A DNA stretch of 64,000 nucleotides from Nitrospira sp. (GCA_005116815.1 SWDR01000022.1:149791-213790); one strand, 5' to 3'; counted from the first letter of the stretch, positions 39,154 to 48,491 are shown. The notes: generated from the sequence alone by a model not told the origin. Numbers and translations are program-made.

Positions 39154-40548
39154 ATGCCAAACGTGCTGGTTGCCGATGACAGTATTGCCGTTCGAAAAGT
39201 CGCGGAGCGGTTGCTGACGGAGGCTGGATTTGGAGTCACTCTTGCGGCAAATGGTGAAGAGGCGTTGGCCTATTTGGCCAGAGAGAAGCCTGACTTGGTC
39301 GTCTCAGACGTGATCATGCCGGATAAGAGCGGGTATGAAGTCTGCGCGTTTGTGCGCGCGCAGAGCGGATTGGCGAACACCCCGGTGCTCTTGATCTCCG
39401 GTATTGTCAACGAGGAGGTGACCAGGCAAGCTGAATCCTGTCATGCCGACGGAGTGTTGAAGAAACCGTTCCAGGGTACATCTCTCAAGGATCGCGTGCT
39501 TGAGTTATTGTCCAAGAGACAAGCGCCGGTTGCTCCTGCTCCGAAGCATGTTGAGCCGGTGCCAGAGACGGTTGAACCGATTCATACGGCGCGTATCAGC
39601 GATGAACAATTGGACACGTATCGGCAGACGGCTGCGCGATTGAAACCGCTTGAGGAAGAACTTCAGGTTGAACGAGACCGATCGGCACAACTCACTCAAC
39701 GAGTGGCGCAGCTTGAGGGGCAGTCTGGCAACATAAAGGAACTTGAGTCGATGTTGGCCCGAGAGCGAGAGCAGGCGGCTCAGTTGAAGAAAAAACTTGC
39801 AGAAGCCGAGCAGGCGACTGCCCGGGTGCAGGAACTCGAATCTGAATTGAAAAATGAACGCGAGCAGACGGCCGAGGTCAAGAAACAGGGAGTCGCGGTT
39901 GAGAGTCTGACGGCCCGTGTTCAGGAACTGGAAGAGGCGCTTCAGAAGGAACGTGAGGGTAGAGCGCAAGAAGCCTCGCGTCTCGCCGAGATGCAGAAGA
40001 GTGCGAGTCGTGTTCAGGAGATGGAGGCGACGTTGCATGCCGAGCGTCAGGCTGCCACGCAACTGGTCCAACAGATGACGGCGATGGAAAAGACCGTGGT
40101 CCGGTCTCAAGAGCTGGCGCAGCAATTGGCACAAGAACAGGAACGTACGAGCGACGTCACTCGCCAGGCAGCTGAGGCTGAACGACAGTCAGCCGCGCAA
40201 CTCGCGCAGACGCAAGAGCATGTGCAGGAGCTGTCTCGGCGTGTGGCTGAGCACGAACAGGTTGTGGCACGGATGAGTATCTTGGAACAAACATTGGCTG
40301 CCGAACAGGAAAAAAATCACGACCTGGCTGCGCGCCTTTCCGAGTCCCAGCGTACATCGGAACGAGTCCAAGAGTTTGAATCGTTGCTTCAGACCGAGCG
40401 TGAGCGGAATAGCCTTCTGGCTAAGCGTGCATCCGATACGGAACAGGCAGCTGAGCAGGCAACCAAACGGTTTGAAGAAATGGCGACCAAGCTTGGCGAG
40501 ATCGCAGGCTTGGCCTCTCAGCTGGGGAGTGGAAAACGGCGGTCCTGA
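39154..40548 (+). CDS. response regulator receiver domain fused to long coiled coil of ~31-aa repeats
   Basis: NVLVADDSIAVRKVAERLL...KPDLVVSDVIMPDKSGYEV; repeated xELExxLxxEREQxAxLxxxxAxxExxxARV units. Confidence 0.85.
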   Translation: MPNVLVADDSIAVRKVAERLLTEAGFGVTLAANGEEALAYLAREKPDLVVSDVIMPDKSGYEVCAFVRAQSGLANTPVLLISGIVNEEVTRQAESCHADGVLKKPFQGTSLKDRVLELLSKRQAPVAPAPKHVEPVPETVEPIHTARISDEQLDTYRQTAARLKPLEEELQVERDRSAQLTQRVAQLEGQSGNIKELESMLAREREQAAQLKKKLAEAEQATARVQELESELKNEREQTAEVKKQGVAVESLTARVQELEEALQKEREGRAQEASRLAEMQKSASRVQEMEATLHAERQAATQLVQQMTAMEKTVVRSQELAQQLAQEQERTSDVTRQAAEAERQSAAQLAQTQEHVQELSRRVAEHEQVVARMSILEQTLAAEQEKNHDLAARLSESQRTSERVQEFESLLQTERERNSLLAKRASDTEQAAEQATKRFEEMATKLGEIAGLASQLGSGKRRS

Positions 40549-40602
40549 ACCGATAGACCCCCCCTCCCGTAAGAACTGTGACAGTCGTGAAGGACTGAGG
40601 TT

Positions 40603-41550
40603 ATGGCTGCTGAGACGACAGATGATTTTCAGAAAGAGCTAATCGATCTCTTTGTTCAGGAGGCACAAGAATGGCTCCAGAACATCCATGTCGCCCTTGA
40701 CGAGTTGCAACAGGGCCCAGCGCCGGAACGGCATGCCAAGCTCATTGGGATCATTTCGGCTGGAGTGACGAACCTCGGAGGATCCGCGGCCACCATCAAT
40801 CTCCCGGATGTCGAGCAGGCCAGTTTCAAGGCGATTCCCTTCATCGAAGCCCTCCAGGATCCGACCAAATCGCTTTCCGTTCAGGACTTTCTCTCCCTGT
40901 GTAAGCAGTTAGGACAGATTCATACGGCCTTGACCCAGGCTACGGGCATTTCCTTTGAGGATGACGGGAGTGGCGCCGCCGCTGAGGCAGCCTACTCGAG
41001 TCTCTCATCTTCCGAGTTTCTGCAGGCCTTACAGGCGCTGGAGGAGAGCCAGCCGCAGGTGGCCATGTCCGGGCGGAACGTGATCCGGTCCATGATCGAG
41101 CAGATAGAAGGGCAGATTCAGGCCGGCGTTGGGCAAGTGGATGCCACGGTGATCCAGGGCTATCTGACGCGCGTGTCTGAAGCGGAAGAGTCGTTTGTGG
41201 AAGCCATCGGCCAGCAGATGCCTGCGATTTCTGAGAAGCTGAATGTTCTTGGGCTGGACGGGGACGAACCGGCCTCACGCATGGCAGCCCTCGACGTCTC
41301 ACTCCAAGACGTGGCACGGCTTCGGATCGAAGCGCAACAGGTGAACGCGGGGGCGGCTATGTTGTTTTTTACAGGGCTGCACAGTTTGCTGACGGTGGTG
41401 GCGCAGCGTCGAGTGTGTCTGGCTGCCGCACGGGTGGAAACTGTGAAGTCACGGCTTCACAGCATGGGTACAGCGATCCGCGAGTGGGCGGAGCATGGGC
41501 GTGCTCAGCGTGCCGCAATCCATCAGTTGCTTCCCTCCAGCCAGTCGTGA
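40603..41550 (+). CDS. hypothetical pseudo-Hpt-like protein of the chemosensory cluster
   Basis: EAQEWLQNIHVALDEL...GVTNLGGSAATINLPDVEQ; similar throughout to the C-terminal half of the HD-GYP protein at 42473-44563. Confidence 0.75.
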   Translation: MAAETTDDFQKELIDLFVQEAQEWLQNIHVALDELQQGPAPERHAKLIGIISAGVTNLGGSAATINLPDVEQASFKAIPFIEALQDPTKSLSVQDFLSLCKQLGQIHTALTQATGISFEDDGSGAAAEAAYSSLSSSEFLQALQALEESQPQVAMSGRNVIRSMIEQIEGQIQAGVGQVDATVIQGYLTRVSEAEESFVEAIGQQMPAISEKLNVLGLDGDEPASRMAALDVSLQDVARLRIEAQQVNAGAAMLFFTGLHSLLTVVAQRRVCLAAARVETVKSRLHSMGTAIREWAEHGRAQRAAIHQLLPSSQS

Positions 41551-41628
41551 GCCTATGCCTGATCCCCGCACAGAGGTTCGTCGAAATGTCCGCGGGAGTC
41601 GCAATCGACGAGCGAGAATGATGACCCT

Positions 41629-42435
41629 ATGACGACAGACGTGGACTATACGAAGTATTGGGGACTCCAAACCCTCCCGTTCGACAATGTGCCGGATCCG
41701 CGATTCTATGTGCCCTGCACCCAGCATGACACGGCCTATCAGTGGTTGAGTTACGGGATTCAGACCCGCAAGGGCATGCTCCTGCTCACCGGCGACATCG
41801 GGTGCGGAAAAACGCTGCTTAGCCGCCGACTGATCGGCGGGCTGTCGCCTGCACAGTATGATATTGCGCTTGTTGCTAATCCCGCACTGTCTCCATCAGA
41901 ATTATTGGATGAGGTGTTGTCTCAGTTCGGACTCGATCCCGTGCGATCAAAAGCGAGACGATTGCAGCAGCTCAATGAACGATTGCAGCTGAATGCACAA
42001 CGCGGGATCAGTTCGGTCTTGATTGTGGATGAGGCGCAAGCGATTGAACGCGTCAAAGGATTTGAGGAGCTGCGATTATTGACAAATTTCCAACTCAATG
42101 ACCGATACTTGTTGACCGTGGTGTTGATCGGTCAGCCAGAATTGCGCCATCGTGTGGCGAACATTCCACAACTCAACCAGCGCATTGCCGTTCGCGCCCA
42201 CCTGGGCCCCTTCACGGCAGAGGAGACGACGTCATATATGAAGGCCAGAATGGGCATCGCGACTCATCGAACAGATGTCTTTACGAAAGAGGCCGTGGCA
42301 GCCATTTACGAACAGACTCAGGGGATTGGGAGGCTGATCAATGCGCTCTGTGATCAATGCCTCTTTGCCGGCTCCCTCGAAAACATGGTAGAGATCGATG
42401 ACCGGCTTGTTCAGCGGGTCGGGCAATGCCGATGA
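41629..42435 (+). CDS. ExeA/MshM-like AAA ATPase
   Basis: YWGLQTLPFDNVPDPRFYVP, Walker A TGDIGCGKTLLSRRL, Walker B SSVLIVDEAQAI. Confidence 0.92.
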   Translation: MTTDVDYTKYWGLQTLPFDNVPDPRFYVPCTQHDTAYQWLSYGIQTRKGMLLLTGDIGCGKTLLSRRLIGGLSPAQYDIALVANPALSPSELLDEVLSQFGLDPVRSKARRLQQLNERLQLNAQRGISSVLIVDEAQAIERVKGFEELRLLTNFQLNDRYLLTVVLIGQPELRHRVANIPQLNQRIAVRAHLGPFTAEETTSYMKARMGIATHRTDVFTKEAVAAIYEQTQGIGRLINALCDQCLFAGSLENMVEIDDRLVQRVGQCR

Positions 42436-42472
42436 TGTATCGTCGAATGCTCAAAGAGAACGGCTGAAGGCC

Positions 42473-44563
42473 ATGAACGAATACAACGTACCCGATTGGT
42501 ATCGGATTGCACTGGATCACCTGACGGGCGTGGCTCTGGCCGTCCAGCGGCAGGATGCACTCGACTTGGAGTCAATCTCCACCCTGGCAACGGGTATTGG
42601 GGAGGCACTCAGGAGAAGTGACCAATTACTCGTGCAGGCGATGAGCGGGCCAGCTGGTCCCCCGCTGATTACCAATCTTGTGAATGTCGGGATTGTTGCG
42701 ACGAAGGTCGGGGCCGGGCTGGGATATCACGGGAAAGAGTTAGAGCGGTTGACGTTCGCAGGGCTCCTGCACGACATCGGTCTGTTTGCCGTACCGCAGT
42801 CGGTCATCAGTAAATCCAGCCGGTTGACCCATGATGAACGGATGCTGATCGAACAGCATCCGGATCTCGGCTCTGAGGCGATTCGAAAGGCTGGACCACA
42901 ATATGAGTGGCTGGCGCAAGTGGTGCGTCAAGCCCATGAGCGGTGGAACGGGCAGGGATACCCCAACAAACTGAAGGGGCGGCAGATCAGCGAGTTTGCC
43001 CAAATCATCGGGGTCGTAGATGTGTTCGATGCCTTGGTGAGCCCACGGGGCTATCGCCGGCGATATTTTCCGCATGAAGCGGTGCGAGAATTGATGGTGG
43101 CGGAACGGACGGCATTCCCGCGCGAGGTGGTGAAAGCGTTGGTCGAACAACTGTCGGCCTATCCGCTCGGCACCTCGGTGCGGTTGACCACCGGAGAGGT
43201 GGGGACCGTGAAGCGCGTCAATGCGAACTATCCGCTACGTCCGATCGTATGGATTGAGGGTGATCCAATTCGCGGCCAGGAACCACGGCAACTTGATTTG
43301 AGCTTGACCCCGCTCGTGTCCATCGTGCAAACGCTTGAACCGCCTGACGTCGCGCGGTTGTCCTTTCCGGCAATTGAAAAAAGTCCAATGCCGTCTGCGG
43401 TTGTTCCCGCAGCATCCGATCAGTTCACCTCGTTATTGGAAGGGTTGGATGCGCTGGCCAGTGCGATTCAAGGCGCCGTCGAGTCCAAGACTCCTGTACG
43501 AGAACAGGAGTCGACGTCGTTGTCGGGTGAGCGAAGATGGCTTGTTCGTTCTTCTGCGCAGGATCTGACGGATCCAAGCTTTGAGAAAGAAGTGATCGGG
43601 CTCTTTGCCCTCGAAGCGCATGAATGGCTGGCTCAAATTCAGGCGGCCTTGAGACAACTGGGTGAAGGGACTCACGAATCGGTGCGCCCGAAGCTCTACG
43701 GTATTCTCTTGCACGGTATTACCAATCTTGCCAAGTCCGCGGCCACGGTACAATTCCATGCGATTGCGCAGATGGCCTCGAACCTGCTCCCCATTCTCCA
43801 TGATGTGGGACGTCAGGAACCGCGTGCGATGACGGCAGCGCTTCAGTCGCTTCAGGATGGATTGGATCGGATCAATGTGGCGGTGCGTCGATTAGCAGGA
43901 ACTCAAGAGGACGATCCTGCGGCTGAGCAGGATGGCGTTTCTGTTGGAGCGGTGGAAGAAACGCTGGAGATATCTCCTGCTATGGCCATGGATGATTCTG
44001 CGCTTCTTCCGCAGCAGTCCACTGTCGCTGCCGGGGGTTCCAGCCCGCCGCTTCTTCATGCACTACGGGATCTGCAACAGGCTCGTGCTCGGTCGATGCA
44101 GCCGGCGCGTGATGTGCTGGAGGCCGTCATCAACCGAGCCGAGCGGGAAGCCGATGATCTCGACGTGACTGCCGTTGGACAGATTTTGACAGAGCTCGAT
44201 AGCCTCGACGATGAGTTTCTTCAAGAAGTTCGTCGCCAGGTTCCGGTCATGAGTCGTGCGCTTGAAGAACTGCGCGCACAAGGACAGATGGATTTTGTGA
44301 CGGCGTCTCAGCTCGATCCGATCGTCCAGCAGGTCGAGGTGCTCTACGACATGGCCAGCCATGTGCAAGCGACGATGATCACGATGTTTTTGCAAGGTCT
44401 GCGCTCTTTTCTCATGGTAGCTGCCTATCGGAAGACTTCGACGTTGTCGCAACGACTGGAAACCGTCCAGGGCCGGATTCAATCGTTGATTCCCATGGCG
44501 GAGCAATGGGTCAATATCGGGCGTGCCGAGCGATTGGCCATCGGTAACATTTTGCCAGTCTAG
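42473..44563 (+). CDS. HD-GYP domain protein with C-terminal pseudo-Hpt module
   Basis: LLHDIGLFAVPQSVI, AHERWNGQGYPNKLKGRQISEFAQIIGVVDVFDALVSPRGYR; C-terminal half paralogous to the 40603 CDS; alternative start 42398. Confidence 0.88.
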   Translation: MNEYNVPDWYRIALDHLTGVALAVQRQDALDLESISTLATGIGEALRRSDQLLVQAMSGPAGPPLITNLVNVGIVATKVGAGLGYHGKELERLTFAGLLHDIGLFAVPQSVISKSSRLTHDERMLIEQHPDLGSEAIRKAGPQYEWLAQVVRQAHERWNGQGYPNKLKGRQISEFAQIIGVVDVFDALVSPRGYRRRYFPHEAVRELMVAERTAFPREVVKALVEQLSAYPLGTSVRLTTGEVGTVKRVNANYPLRPIVWIEGDPIRGQEPRQLDLSLTPLVSIVQTLEPPDVARLSFPAIEKSPMPSAVVPAASDQFTSLLEGLDALASAIQGAVESKTPVREQESTSLSGERRWLVRSSAQDLTDPSFEKEVIGLFALEAHEWLAQIQAALRQLGEGTHESVRPKLYGILLHGITNLAKSAATVQFHAIAQMASNLLPILHDVGRQEPRAMTAALQSLQDGLDRINVAVRRLAGTQEDDPAAEQDGVSVGAVEETLEISPAMAMDDSALLPQQSTVAAGGSSPPLLHALRDLQQARARSMQPARDVLEAVINRAEREADDLDVTAVGQILTELDSLDDEFLQEVRRQVPVMSRALEELRAQGQMDFVTASQLDPIVQQVEVLYDMASHVQATMITMFLQGLRSFLMVAAYRKTSTLSQRLETVQGRIQSLIPMAEQWVNIGRAERLAIGNILPV

Positions 44564-44752
44564 TGTCGTCCTGCCGACTTGCACAGTTCTGTACGATTGT
44601 GACGAGAGAATCTTTCTGATCGTATAGAAATGGTGCCTCTCTCCTCTGTTCATTTCTGCAACGTCGCCGCATCTCTATGGAATTACATGGATTGTATTGC
44701 CTACCGATTGGGCAATCAGTGTGGTGCGCTGTTCCAACATCGTATTAGCTGC

Positions 44753-44994
44753 TCATCCACATGGTTATCCACAAGCCGTGCACATGTTTTGTGGACACCG
44801 AGCCTATCGATACCTACAGCTTCATTCTCTTTAGCCTTTTCCAGTGCGGAATTTCATGAGGTTGATAGTGAAAGACTGCTGGGAGAAGGCCGCTTTGCTG
44901 TCGACATCTGCCGTCATCCCCTGGAGTCAGTCGATGGCTATCTAGCTTCTCACAATCAGCTGTCCCGTCTGCGGTTGCTCAGGTGCTATCCACA
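44753..44994. promoter_or_regulatory. candidate DnaA-box cluster in noncoding region
   Basis: ttatccaca (44765-44773) plus tcatccaca (44753-44761), ctatccaca (44986-44994) and inverted tgtggacac (44790-44798). Confidence 0.35.
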
Positions 44995-45171
44995 ATCCAT
45001 CAGCTAGCCGCGAAGATTGGACGCCCAGCTAATCAGCCCGGCAGAAAAGATCGTTCTCTTCTTTCCTTGCATGCGACAAACAACGGAAGGATGGTATGAT
45101 GCCGCCGATTTACGGTCTTTCTTCGTCGAGGACGAGAAGCCTGTCAGCGTAATGAGGTGGGGGAACGGCTA

Positions 45172-45693
45172 ATGCCAAAACTTGTGACTGTCTTGCGACC
45201 CGAGAAAATTCAAGAGCAAGCTCGTATTTATGTGCGGTCGTATATCCTCATGCCGTCCGGGGTGGTTGGGCTGGTCTGTATGATTGGAGGGCTTGGATCG
45301 CTTGGCTATCAACTGCTGGCGAACCATACCTATACCTCGCTAACGTTTCTCGCCAGCTCAGGGCTGCTGCTGATCGGCGCATTGTTCGGGTGGGGGCAGA
45401 CTCGGTATCACCGTTATCTGTTGGCCGCCTTTCCGGAGGTGTATGCGGCGCGGATGCGAACGGCGGTGGTGCAAGGCAGCAAGAAGGCCAAGGCTGCGCC
45501 GGAGATGCCGGAAATCACCCATGCAGGACGAGGCTTCGTTCCGATACTGACCGTCGCCGCGGTGGCACTGATCTTCAGCGCATCGGCCGCAGCCATGCTG
45601 CAGGGGGACCTTGACCCCTTCCCGGCTGTGTTGATTCCCTGGGCGGGATTCTACTGGGCCAAGCTGTTTGGGTGGCGTGGAATTATCGGGTAG
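45172..45693 (+). CDS. hypothetical membrane protein
   Basis: Hydrophobic segments GVVGLVCMIGGLGSLGYQLL and FVPILTVAAVALIFSASAAAML. Confidence 0.7.
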   Translation: MPKLVTVLRPEKIQEQARIYVRSYILMPSGVVGLVCMIGGLGSLGYQLLANHTYTSLTFLASSGLLLIGALFGWGQTRYHRYLLAAFPEVYAARMRTAVVQGSKKAKAAPEMPEITHAGRGFVPILTVAAVALIFSASAAAMLQGDLDPFPAVLIPWAGFYWAKLFGWRGIIG

Positions 45694-45711
45694 GGGGAGA
45701 CGATCGGTTCG

Positions 45712-46800
45712 TTATCTGGTTCGCTTCTTAGGTTTTGGCTTCGAGGTTTGAGGCGCTTTGCCTCGTGCCTCTATCTGTTTCATCTTTTCCTCCAATGTGC
45801 GAACCGCCTGTCGGAGTTCGGGAAGCCGTGGAATGACGGCTTGGGCTTTGACCCACACTTCATGGGGCATGACGGGAGCCCCGGAGACGATTTGATTCGG
45901 TTCGAGGTTGCGGTTCACGCCCGCACGAGCGGCGACCATGACTTGATCGCCAATGACGATGTGATCAGCCACTCCTGCCTGCCCGCCGATCATGACATAG
46001 TTTCCCACACGAGTACTGCCGGCGATCCCGACCTGTGAGACGAGGATTGAATGGGCGCCGATCGTCACGTTATGGGCGATCTGGACCAGGTTATCGACCT
46101 TCGTGCCTTGCTTGATCAGCGTTTGGCCGAGGGTGGCTCGATCGACCGCCACATTGGCGCCGAGTTCGACGTCATCCTCGATCGTGACCCCGCCGAGCTG
46201 AGGAATCTTATAATGTCGGCCTTGATCCTGCACATAGCCGAATCCGTCGCTTCCGATGACCGTGCCGCTGTGAATGATGACCCTCGCGCCGATGGTGCAG
46301 CCTTCCCTCACGACGACGTTGGGATAGAGCAGCGTATCGTCCCCGATGGTGGTGTCGTCCCCGACAAAGACGCCGGGGTAGAGCCTCACTCGTGCCCCGA
46401 TCGTGACACGGTCTCCAAGGGTGACTCCAGGCCAGATTGAGACATCGGAACCGATTTTCGTATCGATACCCCTGACCACGGTCTGGTCGATACCTCGCGG
46501 AGGGGCGACCGGGCAAAAGAACGCGTGGGCGACTTGCGCAAACGCCAATGTCGGATTGGTGACGACGATATGAGGATTGGAGATCTCAGCCAGACGCCGA
46601 TGGGAGAGGAGCATTCCGGCAGCGGTGGGCCCGCGCGTCTTGAGCATCCGGTCCCCTGTGACGAAGGTCAGGTCGTTCGGGCCGGCTTCTTCAAAACTGG
46701 CTAGGCTTGTGATGCTGGCTTGTGGCGATCCCACAAGTTCTCCGCCGACGACATGATGGATCTGTGCCAAAGTGATGGGGGTACGTGGACTCGTGGCCAT
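45712..46800 (-). CDS. lpxD: UDP-3-O-acylglucosamine N-acyltransferase with basic C-terminal tail
   Basis: Hexapeptide repeats, IIHSGTVIGSDGFGYVQDQGRHYKIPQLGGVTIEDDVELGANVAVDRATLG; C-terminal tail KAPQTSKPKPKKRTR. Confidence 0.94.
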   Translation of the reverse strand: MATSPRTPITLAQIHHVVGGELVGSPQASITSLASFEEAGPNDLTFVTGDRMLKTRGPTAAGMLLSHRRLAEISNPHIVVTNPTLAFAQVAHAFFCPVAPPRGIDQTVVRGIDTKIGSDVSIWPGVTLGDRVTIGARVRLYPGVFVGDDTTIGDDTLLYPNVVVREGCTIGARVIIHSGTVIGSDGFGYVQDQGRHYKIPQLGGVTIEDDVELGANVAVDRATLGQTLIKQGTKVDNLVQIAHNVTIGAHSILVSQVGIAGSTRVGNYVMIGGQAGVADHIVIGDQVMVAARAGVNRNLEPNQIVSGAPVMPHEVWVKAQAVIPRLPELRQAVRTLEEKMKQIEARGKAPQTSKPKPKKRTR

Positions 46801-46804
46801 GGTA

Positions 46805-47128
46805 TTACGATTTCTTTGTGCTTTTTGGTTTAGTGGGCTTCGCTGGTTTTGCCGGCTTCTTGGCCGCGGAGGGCGAGGCCGATTTTCCCAACCGTTTTTC
46901 AACGTAGGTCACGACATGGCCCACGGTCGTCAGTCCCACCAGGTCTTGGTCCGGGATCTGGAGGTCGAAGGCTTCCTCGATCCGGTAGAGCAATTCGATC
47001 ACGGCCATCGAGTCGAGACCTAAATCGTCACGCAGATGTTGGGAGATGAGGATCGCGGCTGGATCGCGCTTCAGGTACTCACCCAAGGAGGTGCGGATCT
47101 TCAGCGATACAGTGGGGTCGGTTGCCAT
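46805..47128 (-). CDS. acyl carrier protein with Lys/Pro-rich C-terminal tail
   Basis: LRDDLGLDSMAVIELLYRIEEAFDLQIPDQDLVGLTTVGHVVTYVEKRL then GKSASPSAAKKPAKPAKPTKPKSTKKS. Confidence 0.92.
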   Translation of the reverse strand: MATDPTVSLKIRTSLGEYLKRDPAAILISQHLRDDLGLDSMAVIELLYRIEEAFDLQIPDQDLVGLTTVGHVVTYVEKRLGKSASPSAAKKPAKPAKPTKPKSTKKS

Positions 47129-47152
47129 AGGTCGATTCTCTCAGTGGTGTAC

Positions 47153-48409
47153 TTAGGTGGTCGCCTGCTTCAATACCACAGCGGCATTGTTGCTGCCAAA
47201 TCCAAAAGCGTTCAACATGGCGACTTTCACGCGACGTTCTTGTGCCGAGCGGGATAGTCCTGCCAGGGCACAAGCTGGATCCGGGTCGTCATAGTTGGCG
47301 GTTGGATGAATCTGGCCTGTGTGGAGAGCCAATACCGAGGCGATACCTCCAATGGCTCCGGCGGCACCCAGCGTGTGGCCGATCAGCGACTTGGTGGCGC
47401 TGATCGCAATTTTATCCGCGCGCGATTTAAACAGTTGCCTGATCGCCTTGGCTTCGACGGCGTCGCCGATCGACGTCGACGTGGCATGCGCATTGATGTA
47501 ATCCACCTGCCCGGGGGTGAGGCCGGCGTCCGCAAGAGCCAGCTTCATCGTATTGGCCACTTCCAGGCCGTCTTCACGAGGGATGACCATGTGATAGGCC
47601 TCGCTGGTCGCGGCATAGCCAGCAATTTCGGCATAGACTCGCGCTTTGCGCTTCTTGGCATGCGCCGCCGATTCCAAGATCAGCGCACCGGCCCCTTCAC
47701 CCATGACGAAGCCGTCGCGCAACCGATCGAACGGCCGAGAGGCCTTCTCCGGTTGATCGTTGAACTTAGACGAAAGGGCGCGCAAGGAGCAAAAACCTGC
47801 GAAGACCAGCGGTGTGATGCTGGCATCAGCTCCGACGACGATCACGACATCGGCCCGGCCCTCGCGGATACAGTGGAGCGCTTGTCCCAGGGCATGGGCG
47901 CTGGAGGAGCAGGCCGTGGAAATCGTCAGATTCGGGCCTTTGGCGCCATAGGCCATTGCGATAATGCCTGAGGCAGAATTGAGCGTGATGGTGGGAATGA
48001 AGTTCGGATGGACGCGATGGGGTTTCTGGTGCTGGTAGAGTTGCGTGATTTCACGCTCACCCATGACCATTCCACCCATACCGGCTCCCACGATCACGCC
48101 GACGCGGTGAGGATTCTCTTTCGTCATCTGAAGGCTGGAATCGGCCAGCGCTTCCTTTGCCGCCACAAGGGCAAATTGGGCGTAACGATCGACCCGGTCG
48201 CCATAGGCGTTGTCGAGAAATCGTTCGACAGAGAAGTCGCGCACCTGACCTGCGACCTTCGAGCGATAGCCATCCATGGGAAAGGGGTCGAACGACGTAA
48301 TCGCTGAGATACCGGATTGGCCTGCGAGGGCAGCCTTCCAAAACTCACCGACTCCGATACCGATCGGAGACACGACGCCTAACCCTGTGACGACAACGCG
48401 CGAACGCAT
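47153..48409 (-). CDS. beta-ketoacyl-ACP synthase (FabF family)
   Basis: RVVVTGLGVVSPIGIGVGEFW, ISTACSSSAHALGQA, NAHATSTSIGDAVEAKAI, SATKSLIGHTLGAAGAIGGI. Confidence 0.95.
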   Translation of the reverse strand: MRSRVVVTGLGVVSPIGIGVGEFWKAALAGQSGISAITSFDPFPMDGYRSKVAGQVRDFSVERFLDNAYGDRVDRYAQFALVAAKEALADSSLQMTKENPHRVGVIVGAGMGGMVMGEREITQLYQHQKPHRVHPNFIPTITLNSASGIIAMAYGAKGPNLTISTACSSSAHALGQALHCIREGRADVVIVVGADASITPLVFAGFCSLRALSSKFNDQPEKASRPFDRLRDGFVMGEGAGALILESAAHAKKRKARVYAEIAGYAATSEAYHMVIPREDGLEVANTMKLALADAGLTPGQVDYINAHATSTSIGDAVEAKAIRQLFKSRADKIAISATKSLIGHTLGAAGAIGGIASVLALHTGQIHPTANYDDPDPACALAGLSRSAQERRVKVAMLNAFGFGSNNAAVVLKQATT

Positions 48410-48491
48410 CTTCTTGAAATCCTTTTGCAAATACTCTGCTTCTACTTACCGGAAGCGCCCGGATCAGTCAACCGCTGTGGGATTAGGTGAG

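Noticed and set aside
39505-40134. 209-aa minus-strand ORF (Leu/Phe-rich)
   Set aside because: Antisense of the coiled-coil repeats; apparent periodicity only mirrors the real gene.
44630-45007. 125-aa plus-strand ORF in the DnaA-box-like region
   Set aside because: No plausible RBS or recognisable motif; composition unlike neighbouring CDSs.
44570-45150. Replication origin (oriC) call
   Set aside because: Only one perfect DnaA box and none of the usual oriC neighbour genes; insufficient evidence without genome-wide skew.
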